Source of the DNA: Mucilaginibacter geliditolerans | GTDB lineage: Bacteria; Bacteroidota; Bacteroidia; Sphingobacteriales; Sphingobacteriaceae | Length of the DNA: 54,663 bases | Assembly (NCBI RefSeq): GCF_014200495.1 | Contig: NZ_JACHBY010000016.1 | Span: 1-54,663 of the forward strand | Direction: 5' to 3' | Shown: piece by piece, positions 27,215 through 35,761 of the stretch | Layout: every line of letters starts with the position of its first letter | Numbering within the stretch: the stretch's first letter is position 1 | Program-made: the position numbers and the translations under genes | The notes under the pieces: generated by a model | Database searches by the model: none | What the model was told of the DNA's origin: nothing | The model's input: the letters and a program-made list of their open reading frames with translations, nothing else

Positions 27215-29968
27215 TTATTTTCCGAAATCAAACCATAAAGTACCGTTTACAGGCGTAGCCGAAGGTGTGTTTTTCTGGCTTTGCGGCCCCATAAGCTTAG
27301 CAGCCTGAAACTTAGTGCCTATGGGAGGTATTGCACTTAAAAAGCCAATATTACCATCGGGGAAAGCAGGTTCTACGTTGTTGTTTTTTAGCGCGTCTTT
27401 CTCGCGCGATGGGCGTAACATTTGAAAGTACATGTTTTTATTGTCGGTATAAACTGTAAACGGCGATTCTTTATTTTCTATCACCACCCAATTCACTTCA
27501 GCATGGTAGCCTTTAAATTCAGGGTAACCCCAGGTTTCGCCTGTTATAGCATCGTTATAATCTTTGTGCCATACGCCAAACTGCTGGCCTTTTAACCTGT
27601 TTTTCCAAACCCTGTACGGTCCGCGGCCTTCCCATTTCATGCCGGTAATTTTATCCTGGGGATAATTAAAGGTGATCCCTATAAAATCGGCATCGCCCTG
27701 CTGGATATACTTGTATTCAAGTTTTGCATCTACGTTTGTAGCAAATGTCCATTTTATGTGGAGCGAACCTGTTGCACCCTGATAGTCGGCCTCAACAATA
27801 CATTGGCCATTGGAAGCAGTGTGTGTAAATTGTTTCAGGTTGCAATTGATGCCTGCCAAGACCGGCCCTCCGGATAACGAAACCTCGGTTTTAGGCGTTA
27901 TTACTTTCTCAATATACCCCGTCTTTTTATCGAAAACGTATTTAAGGTCTGCGCAGTTAACTATAAAATCGTTATTACTTTCGGTTGTTATAATGCGGCT
28001 TGGATGTGTTTTAGCTGGTGCAGATGGTGGTTTTATTGCCCAGCTCCAGGTACATACTTCTTTTTGATCAGGCCCATAAGCCGTTAAATATAAAGCATCA
28101 GCACTGCCCCATGTTGCAGGTAAGTTTAACAGCAAGGTACCTTTAGCACCGGGTGCTATGTTCAGTTTAGTAACAGTACCTGTAAAAATAGTTTTAGATT
28201 GTATGTCTTTATCGGTTGCAGATGGTAACCATAGCAGTTTCCACACAAATTTACACTGGTTTATATTGGTGAAGGAGTAACGGTTCTCAATATCAAGCCT
28301 GCCATTAAAAGTAGAATCAATTGCCTGGTTGCTCACCTGTACTGGCGACCATATGTTTTTGATGGTATAAAAGCTGGCCTCTTTTTCGCGGTGCGGGCCA
28401 ACAATACCATCTGGAGCGTGGTTACCGTCCGTATCATAAGCCCCGTCTTTGTCGGTGCGGATAACAGCTTCATCTAAAAAAGCCCAGATAAAGCCCCCGG
28501 CGCCATGCGGGTGCTTCAACATCAGGTCCCAAAAATCATCTAAGGCCGCGCCTGCACCGCCATCATATAAACCGTGCATAAACTCCGTTGGGAAGAAAAC
28601 ATCCTGCTCTGTAGCCACCGAATTAAGCATATATGCATAATCAGGGTAGTGCTTGGTATTTGTGCCGTTCAATTTAGCCCATGGGTGAATAACAACACGG
28701 TTTTGAGGGTCATATAATGTGTAATCATTATCCAAATGAACATTCCATCCGCCTTCATTACCATTATCCCATATCATAATCGACGGGTGATTCACGTCGC
28801 GGGTAACCATCTCTTCTACCAGTTGATGCCCTACCGTATCATCATAAGCTGCATGCCAGCCCGTTAATTCGTCCAGTACATATAAACCAAGCGAATCACA
28901 TACGTTTAAGAAATCCACATCGGGTGGATAATGCGACATGCGCACCGCATTCATATTCATTTCCTTCATTAGCTTTACATCCATCACCTGAATATCATGG
29001 CTAAGCGTACGGCCCGTCTCGGGCCAAAAACTGTGCCTGTCGGTACCCCTGAACATAATTTTCACCCCATTAACATAGAAGCCGTCGTTTTTACGCAGTT
29101 CAACCGTGCGAAAACCGAATGCCTGTTTAAGGATATGGTACGACGTGTTTTTAACTTTAGGGTTATTGATGGATACCACCACTTGATACCTATTTGGAAA
29201 CTCGCTGCTCCATAGCAAAGGATGATCAAAATTACTTTTCAATTCCTGCTTTTTGGCCGATGGGGTAACTTTAACAGAAAATGGTTTACCTAGGTTCTCC
29301 CCATTTAGTTTTTGTACCTGAGCGATTATATAATCGTCCTTGGTGGTATTCTGAGCATATACATCCATTTTAAACGAACCATCTGCTTTAGCATCAATAG
29401 CAACCCTGTCAATAAATTTCTCAGGAACTATCTCTAAATAGACCGGACGGTAAATACCACCAAAAATCCAAAAATCCCCATTGCGTTCGGCGTGATTAAC
29501 AGAAGCATTTGCGGATGTTTTACTTACCGTAACTTCAAGCAGGTTTTCTACCTCTGATTTGAGCAATCCGGTAATATCATATTTAAACCTATAAAAACCG
29601 CCCTGGTGTATGGGCCCGGCTAACTGGCCGTTAATTTTCACTTCGGCATCAGTCATCACACCTTCAAAAACAATAAAAACCTTTTTACCAACTACTGCTG
29701 GTGAATTAAATTTGTACTTATATAAGCCTTGCTCGTTAGCCTTGGTTTTATCCAAACCATAATTATAACTTCCAAAACCTTGCAGCTCCCAGTTTGATGG
29801 TACCGCAATTTTTGTCCATTTATTGCTATGCTGTCCTTCAGTACAATTAAAATCCCATTGTACAGTGTGGTCTTTATCCGTTCCGGACAGGTATTTAATT
29901 GTAGTTTCCTGAGAAAACGCGGCGCAGGAAATTACAGCAAACAAAATTTGCAGACATATTTTTTTCAT
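27215..29968 (-). CDS. GH2 beta-galactosidase-like glycosidase
   Basis: I start at the ATG at 29968, which opens the signal peptide (MKKICLQILFAVISCAAFSQ), 33 bp inside the longest frame. The 917-residue product has the GH2 jelly-roll (about 20-190, with VPSNWELQGFGSYNYG) and immunoglobulin-like domains. The barrel follows with FRGTDRHSFWPETGR, MSHYPPDVDFLNVCD, acid/base Glu in WDNGNEGGWN and nucleophile Glu in FPTEFMHGLYDGG. A C-terminal beta-galactosidase small-chain-like domain contains MKWEGRGPYRVWKNR. Likely activity is beta-galactosidase or a related exo-enzyme on pectic side chains. It is the last gene of the minus-strand PUL. Confidence 0.92.
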   Translation of the reverse strand: MKKICLQILFAVISCAAFSQETTIKYLSGTDKDHTVQWDFNCTEGQHSNKWTKIAVPSNWELQGFGSYNYGLDKTKANEQGLYKYKFNSPAVVGKKVFIVFEGVMTDAEVKINGQLAGPIHQGGFYRFKYDITGLLKSEVENLLEVTVSKTSANASVNHAERNGDFWIFGGIYRPVYLEIVPEKFIDRVAIDAKADGSFKMDVYAQNTTKDDYIIAQVQKLNGENLGKPFSVKVTPSAKKQELKSNFDHPLLWSSEFPNRYQVVVSINNPKVKNTSYHILKQAFGFRTVELRKNDGFYVNGVKIMFRGTDRHSFWPETGRTLSHDIQVMDVKLMKEMNMNAVRMSHYPPDVDFLNVCDSLGLYVLDELTGWHAAYDDTVGHQLVEEMVTRDVNHPSIMIWDNGNEGGWNVHLDNDYTLYDPQNRVVIHPWAKLNGTNTKHYPDYAYMLNSVATEQDVFFPTEFMHGLYDGGAGAALDDFWDLMLKHPHGAGGFIWAFLDEAVIRTDKDGAYDTDGNHAPDGIVGPHREKEASFYTIKNIWSPVQVSNQAIDSTFNGRLDIENRYSFTNINQCKFVWKLLWLPSATDKDIQSKTIFTGTVTKLNIAPGAKGTLLLNLPATWGSADALYLTAYGPDQKEVCTWSWAIKPPSAPAKTHPSRIITTESNNDFIVNCADLKYVFDKKTGYIEKVITPKTEVSLSGGPVLAGINCNLKQFTHTASNGQCIVEADYQGATGSLHIKWTFATNVDAKLEYKYIQQGDADFIGITFNYPQDKITGMKWEGRGPYRVWKNRLKGQQFGVWHKDYNDAITGETWGYPEFKGYHAEVNWVVIENKESPFTVYTDNKNMYFQMLRPSREKDALKNNNVEPAFPDGNIGFLSAIPPIGTKFQAAKLMGPQSQKNTPSATPVNGTLWFDFGK

Positions 29969-30081
29969 CGTAATGTTTATATTAAGCCATAGCAACAACA
30001 TATCCTTTTTATTACAGCCTGCAATACATTTTTTCGCCCCGAAACGAAAAGCCGGGCCGTAAATAAGGCATCTTTAACCCA

Positions 30082-32508
30082 TTATTTTACAAGTTCAATT
30101 TTCACTATGGCTGGCTGCAAGCCATCGGCTGTAGCGGTCAAATTAACGTTGCCTGTGCTGTAATTTGATTGCAGAATAACCAATGCCTTGCCATTAAAGG
30201 CCTTACGATAGCTAGCCTTAAAAGGATCGTGGCTTGTCGGGTCGCCATTATCAACACCGGCTATGAAAGCATTGCCATTGACTTTAAAACTTACCTTATT
30301 ATCAGCATTGGGCACCAGGTTTCCGTCCTTGTCCAAAATGTTTACTGTAATGAAGGACAGGTCGACGCCGTCGGCCTTAATTTTACTTCTGTCGGCTTTG
30401 ACTTCTATTTTGGCAGGCTCTCCGGCGGTTTTTACTTCGCTTGTCAAAACTACCTTCCCATTTAACCTGGAAACGGCCTTTAGCGTTCCCGGTTCAAAGG
30501 TCACACGCCACATTACATGCAGGTCATCTCCGATTTTCTTTTTAATACCCAGCGACTTTCCATTCAAAAATAATTCAACCTCATCTGCCTGGTTATAATA
30601 GGCCCAAACATCAACAACCTTACCCGGTTGCCAGTTCCAATGCGGCAACAGGTGCAATACTGGTGTTTTAGTCCATTCGCTTTGGTACATATAATATACA
30701 TCCTTTGGAAATCCGGCCAGGTCAATAATGCCGAAATAAGAACTACGCGCAGGCCACGAATAAGGCGTAGGCTCACCAATGTAATCAAACCCCGTCCATA
30801 TAAACATCCCTGAAAGGAAATCATATTTCTTTATAGTTTTCCAGGCTTCCTCGTGAGTTGAGCCCCACCTTGCCGTAACATTGTCATATGCCGAAACTGT
30901 AAAGTCATCATTCATTTTTCCTGTGCTGTTTTTTGAAACAGGCCACTTGCGTATACTATCTGATGGCATATCATAAATCCCGCGGGTTTCTAAAGCCGAA
31001 GTTGTTTCGGTGCCCATAAATTTCTTTCCGGGGTAACGGTCATGGAATTTAGGTAAATCATTGTTGTGATAATTATACCCGATCAAATCAATAGCGCCCG
31101 ATTTAATAATTTGGTTTCGGGTATCCGGGCTGCTGTTTGCAGCTGTGATGGGCCTGGTTAAATCAAGGTTGCGTACGATAGCTGCAAGCTCTTTAGCCAA
31201 CCTGAACCCGCTGGTATCCGACTGTTGCGGAATTTCATTTCCTATGCTCCACATGATGACCGATGGGTGGTTTCGATCGCGCAATACTTGGTCTTCAAGG
31301 TCGCGTTTGTGCCACTGGTCAAAAAATAAATGATAATCATACTCTTCTTTTCCTTTTTGCCAACAATCAAATGCCTCATCCATTACTATAAAGCCCATTT
31401 TATCGGTCAGGGTCAGTAACTCTGGAGCTGGTGGATTGTGCGATGTGCGGATGGCGTTACAACCCATAGCTTTCAAAATTTCAAGCTTTCGCTCTAACGC
31501 GCGGGTATTGAAGGCTGCACCTAATGCGCCCAGGTCGTGATGGTCGCAAACTCCTAATATCTTTAAATGCTTTCCGTTTAAACTAAATCCTTTGTCGGCA
31601 TCAAAATCAAAATAGCGTATGCCAAGTGGGGTTTCAACAATGTCTATCGTTTTGCCGGCCGAAATTACTTTTGTTACAACCTTGTAAAGGTATGGTCTAT
31701 CAACCGACCATAATACCGGGCCGGCAATATTAAAATCCTGGCTTAGTGTGGTTAAAGAATCATGAATGGCTACATTGGCCAACGTATTGGTAGCGGTTAT
31801 CTTTCCGTCAGCATTGATAATGCTACTTATAATACTAATGTGTTGCAAGGTACCAGAATAGTTTTTAATGCTAGTTTTTAAATTTACTCGCGCCGTCTGG
31901 GCATTTACTATAGGTGTGGTAACAAAGGTGCCCCAATGGTCAACAGCCACCTTATTTTTTGTGATCAACCACACATTACGATAAATACCCGAACCAGAGT
32001 ACCAGCGTGAATTTGGCTGACTGGCGTTATCAACTTTTACAGCAATTATATTTGGTTTAGTGCCATAATTTAAAAATGGGGTTATATTATATTGAAAAGA
32101 AATATAACCATTGGGCCTAAAACCGATGTAATGCCCGTTAACCCATACGGTGCTTTTTTGATACACGCCGTCGAAAGCAACGAAAATTAGTTTGCCTTTA
32201 TCTGCAAGTGGCAATGCGAACTTTTTACGATACCAGCCAATGCCACCTGGCAACGCACCTCCATCAGGTTTGGCAGGATTATCTTTATTAAACTCGCCTT
32301 CGATGCTCCAGTCATGCGGCAAATTTAATTTGCGCCATTTGGTATCATCTAAACCAGTATTTTGCCCATCACCTACATCGCCAAGGTTAAATAACCAGTT
32401 TTGGTTGAAACTTTGAACGGCGCCGGATATTTGTTGTGCGGATGCTGGCCTGATAAGCATACACGTGAAGCACAACAATAGTAATTTAGTTTTCATTTTG
32501 GTTTTCAT
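30082..32508 (-). CDS. GH2 beta-galactosidase with DUF4982 domain
   Basis: The 808-residue secreted enzyme has a signal peptide to about residue 24. The GH2 N-terminal domain (LNLPHDWSIEGEF, GGIGWYRKKF) and Ig-like domain follow. The TIM barrel shows LGVCDHHDLGALGAA, IRTSHNPPAPELL, acid/base Glu in WSIGNEIPQQSD and nucleophile Glu in MGTETTSALE. After about residue 600 a DUF4982-like domain (TPVLHLLPHWNW) and a further beta-sandwich (IEVKADRSKIKADG) follow. This is the common Bacteroidota beta-galactosidase layout, different from the other GH2 in this locus. The two are 80-110 bp apart and co-directional. Confidence 0.94.
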   Translation of the reverse strand: MKTKMKTKLLLLCFTCMLIRPASAQQISGAVQSFNQNWLFNLGDVGDGQNTGLDDTKWRKLNLPHDWSIEGEFNKDNPAKPDGGALPGGIGWYRKKFALPLADKGKLIFVAFDGVYQKSTVWVNGHYIGFRPNGYISFQYNITPFLNYGTKPNIIAVKVDNASQPNSRWYSGSGIYRNVWLITKNKVAVDHWGTFVTTPIVNAQTARVNLKTSIKNYSGTLQHISIISSIINADGKITATNTLANVAIHDSLTTLSQDFNIAGPVLWSVDRPYLYKVVTKVISAGKTIDIVETPLGIRYFDFDADKGFSLNGKHLKILGVCDHHDLGALGAAFNTRALERKLEILKAMGCNAIRTSHNPPAPELLTLTDKMGFIVMDEAFDCWQKGKEEYDYHLFFDQWHKRDLEDQVLRDRNHPSVIMWSIGNEIPQQSDTSGFRLAKELAAIVRNLDLTRPITAANSSPDTRNQIIKSGAIDLIGYNYHNNDLPKFHDRYPGKKFMGTETTSALETRGIYDMPSDSIRKWPVSKNSTGKMNDDFTVSAYDNVTARWGSTHEEAWKTIKKYDFLSGMFIWTGFDYIGEPTPYSWPARSSYFGIIDLAGFPKDVYYMYQSEWTKTPVLHLLPHWNWQPGKVVDVWAYYNQADEVELFLNGKSLGIKKKIGDDLHVMWRVTFEPGTLKAVSRLNGKVVLTSEVKTAGEPAKIEVKADRSKIKADGVDLSFITVNILDKDGNLVPNADNKVSFKVNGNAFIAGVDNGDPTSHDPFKASYRKAFNGKALVILQSNYSTGNVNLTATADGLQPAIVKIELVK

Positions 32509-32954
32509 TTTGTTTCAGGATAGTGTTTTTTTATAATTAAAAAGTAAGCATTTGGCCAATCGGATTGTCTTTTTTTATTATTAGTTACCATTTGTCCAAT
32601 ATTTGTCGATTAACGATACCTAGTGTCACCACTGGTTGTTTTATAACTGTTCCAAATACGCCTCCGGCAGATAAGCAATGTGCGTGAAATAGAAACTCGA
32701 GTAATGTCAAAGAAGCAGTACAAAGGAAAGCAGACTTGCTGATACCCGGTCGCCAATTCCTTTCAATCCCACTCGTTTGACCTAAAAAAGAATATCTGCT
32801 CAATGAATTATTAAACGAATTACTTATTGAATGTAATAATCCCCACATTAAAAATAAAGAATTAACAAAAATGAAGGCACAATAGACTTCTTCTTAGCAA
32901 AAACTGCCCTTAGGTTCATAATAGGTTGGTTATGGTTTGTGTGTTATCGCCCGG
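32509..32954. other. 446-bp gap between ROK kinase and GH2 genes
   Basis: No convincing gene. An 87-codon minus-strand frame (32585-32848) has no recognisable family features or signal. A plus-strand stretch around 32705-32850 reads weakly coding but contains stops. It may hold the promoter for the GH2 pair, but no clear TAnnTTTG was found. Confidence 0.35.
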
Positions 32955-33836
32955 CTAGATTTGTACAGGTGGGAACAAACCGGCGGCGCCTATTAACGCC
33001 GCGCTTTCGCTCAATTGTCCAAATTGAATGTTTGTTGCAGGTAACTGCTTTTTTAAATGAGGTAGAAAATGATTTGAGGCTTTTGCAATATTGCCGCAAA
33101 TAACCAATACATCGGGGTTTAACTGTTGTACAGAAGCATATAGAAACCCGCCCATATTTAGGGCAAATTCCTTAAAAATTTGACGTGCGGTATTGTTGGT
33201 AACAGCTAATAATGCCAGCTCTTTTACCCCTTGTACACTTACCCCGCTCAATTCAGTATAGCGCTTTAAAAACCACCGGGTTGATAAATGATCATCGGCA
33301 ATGCTGTTTTTAAAAGGCGAGCTGCCTAAATTCAGGTCCATGCTTACGCCGTTAAGGCATTGTGCCGAACCGAAACCTGTGCCCAAAGTAATCCCCATTA
33401 CATTTTGAAAATCTTTACCTGCACCCGCCAAAACCTCGCCTGCGATGGTAGCCTCGGCATCATTTCTAAACCTTATCAATGCGGGGTCTAACTTTAACAC
33501 ATCAGCCAGATATTGCTTGATATTCATTTCGTATAAGGCTTCATATTTATTTAACCCTTTTATATATGATATACCTTTTTCATAGTCGAACGGCCCCGGC
33601 ATAGCAAGACCCAATGCCGAAACCGGCAATTGTACGCTACTTATTGATAGTTGAAAAGCCCTCTCCCATGCTTTTAATATGTTTGCTGCCGAGCCTTTAC
33701 TGCTTAACTCTATCCTGGTTAGGCTTGCCGGTATAATGGTGCTGGTTTCAATATTACATATAGCCGAAGTTATATGTGAGCCACCGATATCGGCGGTTAA
33801 AACATAGGGGGTTAATAATCCATTTATTTGTATCAT
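32955..33836 (-). CDS. ROK-family sugar kinase lacking the zinc motif
   Basis: This 293-residue cytoplasmic protein has the ASKHA phosphate-binding loop LTADIGGSHITSAICN, a sugar-site Asp in IRFRNDAEAT, GITLGTGFGSAQCLNG and the C-terminal NPDVLVICGNIAKASN adenosine loop. These are ROK kinase features. The CxCGxxGCxE zinc-binding motif of classical ROK glucokinases and NagC is absent, and the region after GTGFG is divergent (DLNLGSSPFKNSIADD). It may phosphorylate a monosaccharide released by this PUL, perhaps galactose or another hexose (inference). It lies between GH28 and the two GH2 genes on the same strand. Confidence 0.82.
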   Translation of the reverse strand: MIQINGLLTPYVLTADIGGSHITSAICNIETSTIIPASLTRIELSSKGSAANILKAWERAFQLSISSVQLPVSALGLAMPGPFDYEKGISYIKGLNKYEALYEMNIKQYLADVLKLDPALIRFRNDAEATIAGEVLAGAGKDFQNVMGITLGTGFGSAQCLNGVSMDLNLGSSPFKNSIADDHLSTRWFLKRYTELSGVSVQGVKELALLAVTNNTARQIFKEFALNMGGFLYASVQQLNPDVLVICGNIAKASNHFLPHLKKQLPATNIQFGQLSESAALIGAAGLFPPVQI

Positions 33837-33879
33837 TTTTTAACAATTTAGCTTAAAAATAAAAACTCGGTTAACTATT

Positions 33880-34073
33880 CTATTTCACTTGTCCAGGTAC
33901 ATGATCTACCCGCCTGAACCCGGTTTGATATTCAATATTTAATACCTGATAGAGGGTATATTTACTGTTGTGCGTGTCAGGATTTCTTTTAAAATTCTTG
34001 TCGCCTGCTGTGTTCAATAAGCCATATGTTCGTCAATATTAATAGCCTGGGCGCTGGCATAAACTACAGGCAA
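33880..34073 (-). pseudogene. 3' remnant of an unidentified gene
   Basis: On the minus strand one frame reads LPVVYASAQAINIDEHMA. After a frameshift another reads LLNTAGDKNFKRNPDTHNSK, then YTLYQVLNIEYQTGFRRVDH and VPGQVK before TAG. This is 46 open codons with a coding-like composition in a supposedly empty gap. It looks like the C-terminus of a lost enzyme. I do not recognise the family. A further 24 codons upstream (MIVMLTVDRKVIMNG, about 34094-34150) may be part of the same debris. Confidence 0.4.
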
Positions 34074-34160
34074 TAAAAAGCTTTGTTATTTATTTTTCAT
34101 CCGCATAAGCAATTACTTTTCCATTCATTATTACTTTTCGATCCACTGTCAACATCACTA

Positions 34161-35660
34161 TCATTTTTGAAGAGGAATGAATTTTACATTCTCCACATTT
34201 TCACCTATAAAAATATTGGACATATCACCTGTTTTATAAAAAACCGGCTTATCAGGCATAGTATCGGTAATCACCGTTCCATTTATGATTAAATTTTCAA
34301 AAGTTATATTTTTAATAAGGCGTTGTTCGTCATACCCGGCTATTACAGACATATTTGCATGAGTTCCTTTATAAGAAACATTTTTAAAGTAAATATTTTC
34401 AACCCCATGCCCCGGTGCAGTATTATACTTATGGTTATACATCACGCGCAGGTTAAATAGCTGCCCCTTCCGGATGTCTTCAATACGGATATTATCAAAA
34501 ACGATATTATTAATCAAATTGGCATCACCTGCATTTAAAGCCATACAACCCTGGTAGTCTAATTGGTTTTCATGCTGATCTAAAATGTCAATATTATTGA
34601 ATCTCATATTGCTAAGTGTATCCGGATGCGGCGGGTCGCCGTGGGTACCCATCAATATTGGGTGCGCAACATCAGCCCAAAGAATTGCATTGGATACGGA
34701 AATATCTTTTGTATTGCCATAAAACTCCCACCTGTGGCCATAAATGGCTATGCAATCATCAGCATTACGCATAAATATATTATTGATGGTTACATCGGTG
34801 CTACAAAAAATGTCAAGGCCATCCGCATTCCCTTCTGAACTGAACGACTTGATATTATTGATCTTTACTTCGTGCGATTGGCCTATAAGAACACCATATT
34901 TATGTGGCAAAATTATCGGGCCGTCTACTTCCACATTTTTCGAAAAGTTAATGGTCAGTTCATCGTTGCGCGACTGGATAGGGCGGCTTTCTTTTGAACT
35001 ACCAGCCGTGAGTGTATTAATCGTACCTTCTGGTGCGCCAAACTGCGTTAAAATTCCATGTCCTAAAATGCGAACGTTTTCAACCTTATTAATTAAGAAT
35101 TGCCCTTGTACAATAGCGCCTCCGGCTATATAAACGGTTTTGTGCGACGGTACTATCAATGTACCTACCTGGTGTATTCCGGGTCCATAATAAATAATAT
35201 TGGTATCGGTTTGTAGTGGCTTGTAGGTTTCAATTGCATTAGCAAATAGTTGCAGGTTATGAAAAATGTCACCATTTATTTCGAGAGATAAATTGCGCGG
35301 TTGCGTTAAATTGAAAGTTAGGGTATTGCCCGATATTTTTGGGGCAATGCCATACGATAACGGTCTGACGCGGATGTTCTTTACTGATTTTTTATTAGCA
35401 GTAACTGCTACCTCTACTTCGCCTTTGAAATCAAAGTAAGCGAATGAAGTATTTTCAATAATACTCACGGTACCCGGAACATTGGCAACATTGGCTAAAT
35501 AAATGGCTACGGGATGCCAGGCTTGCCCCTTTTGCCTGACACTGACCGTGAAATCGGTACTTAGCGTGCTGCCTTTGGGAGCTTTGTAGGTAAGCAGTTG
35601 GGCATCGGTGTAACCCGACATGATTGATAGTATGGAAATAAGGAGGATGAGTTTTTTCAT
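34161..35660 (-). CDS. GH28-type pectinase (right-handed beta-helix)
   Basis: The 499-residue secreted protein has a signal peptide (MKKLILLISILSIMSGYTDA), an N-terminal beta-domain (to about 145) and a parallel beta-helix. The helix shows VRILGHGILTQFG, then NADGLDIFCSTDVTINN and RNADDCIAIYGHR, which align with the catalytic N.D, DD and G.H segments of GH28, and PILMGTHGD. Expected activity is exo- or endo-hydrolysis of (rhamno)galacturonan. Closely related beta-helix families such as GH110 or GH87 cannot be fully excluded. It follows susD after a terminator, so it may be transcribed separately from the SusCD pair. Confidence 0.82.
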   Translation of the reverse strand: MKKLILLISILSIMSGYTDAQLLTYKAPKGSTLSTDFTVSVRQKGQAWHPVAIYLANVANVPGTVSIIENTSFAYFDFKGEVEVAVTANKKSVKNIRVRPLSYGIAPKISGNTLTFNLTQPRNLSLEINGDIFHNLQLFANAIETYKPLQTDTNIIYYGPGIHQVGTLIVPSHKTVYIAGGAIVQGQFLINKVENVRILGHGILTQFGAPEGTINTLTAGSSKESRPIQSRNDELTINFSKNVEVDGPIILPHKYGVLIGQSHEVKINNIKSFSSEGNADGLDIFCSTDVTINNIFMRNADDCIAIYGHRWEFYGNTKDISVSNAILWADVAHPILMGTHGDPPHPDTLSNMRFNNIDILDQHENQLDYQGCMALNAGDANLINNIVFDNIRIEDIRKGQLFNLRVMYNHKYNTAPGHGVENIYFKNVSYKGTHANMSVIAGYDEQRLIKNITFENLIINGTVITDTMPDKPVFYKTGDMSNIFIGENVENVKFIPLQK

Positions 35661-35694
35661 CAGGTATGTAATATTTTTTGCCGTAAAGTTTTTA

Positions 35695-35730
35695 AAAAAT
35701 GTAAGCTGGTAGTTACCGGCTTACATTTTT
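35695..35730 (-). terminator. Intrinsic terminator after PUL 2 susD
   Basis: AAAAATGTAAGC (35695-35706) and GCTTACATTTTT (35719-35730) form a 12-bp stem with a 12-nt loop. Read on the minus strand it ends in TTTTTT. It lies 32 bp after the SusD stop and before GH28, mirroring the terminator after susD in PUL 1. Confidence 0.8.
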
Positions 35731-35761
35731 ACACTAAATAGAAATAAGAAAAGGAACGGGA

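Noticed and set aside
32585..32848. 87-residue minus-strand frame in the gap before the GH2 gene
   Set aside because: No family features, odd composition and no ribosome-binding context; kept as intergenic.
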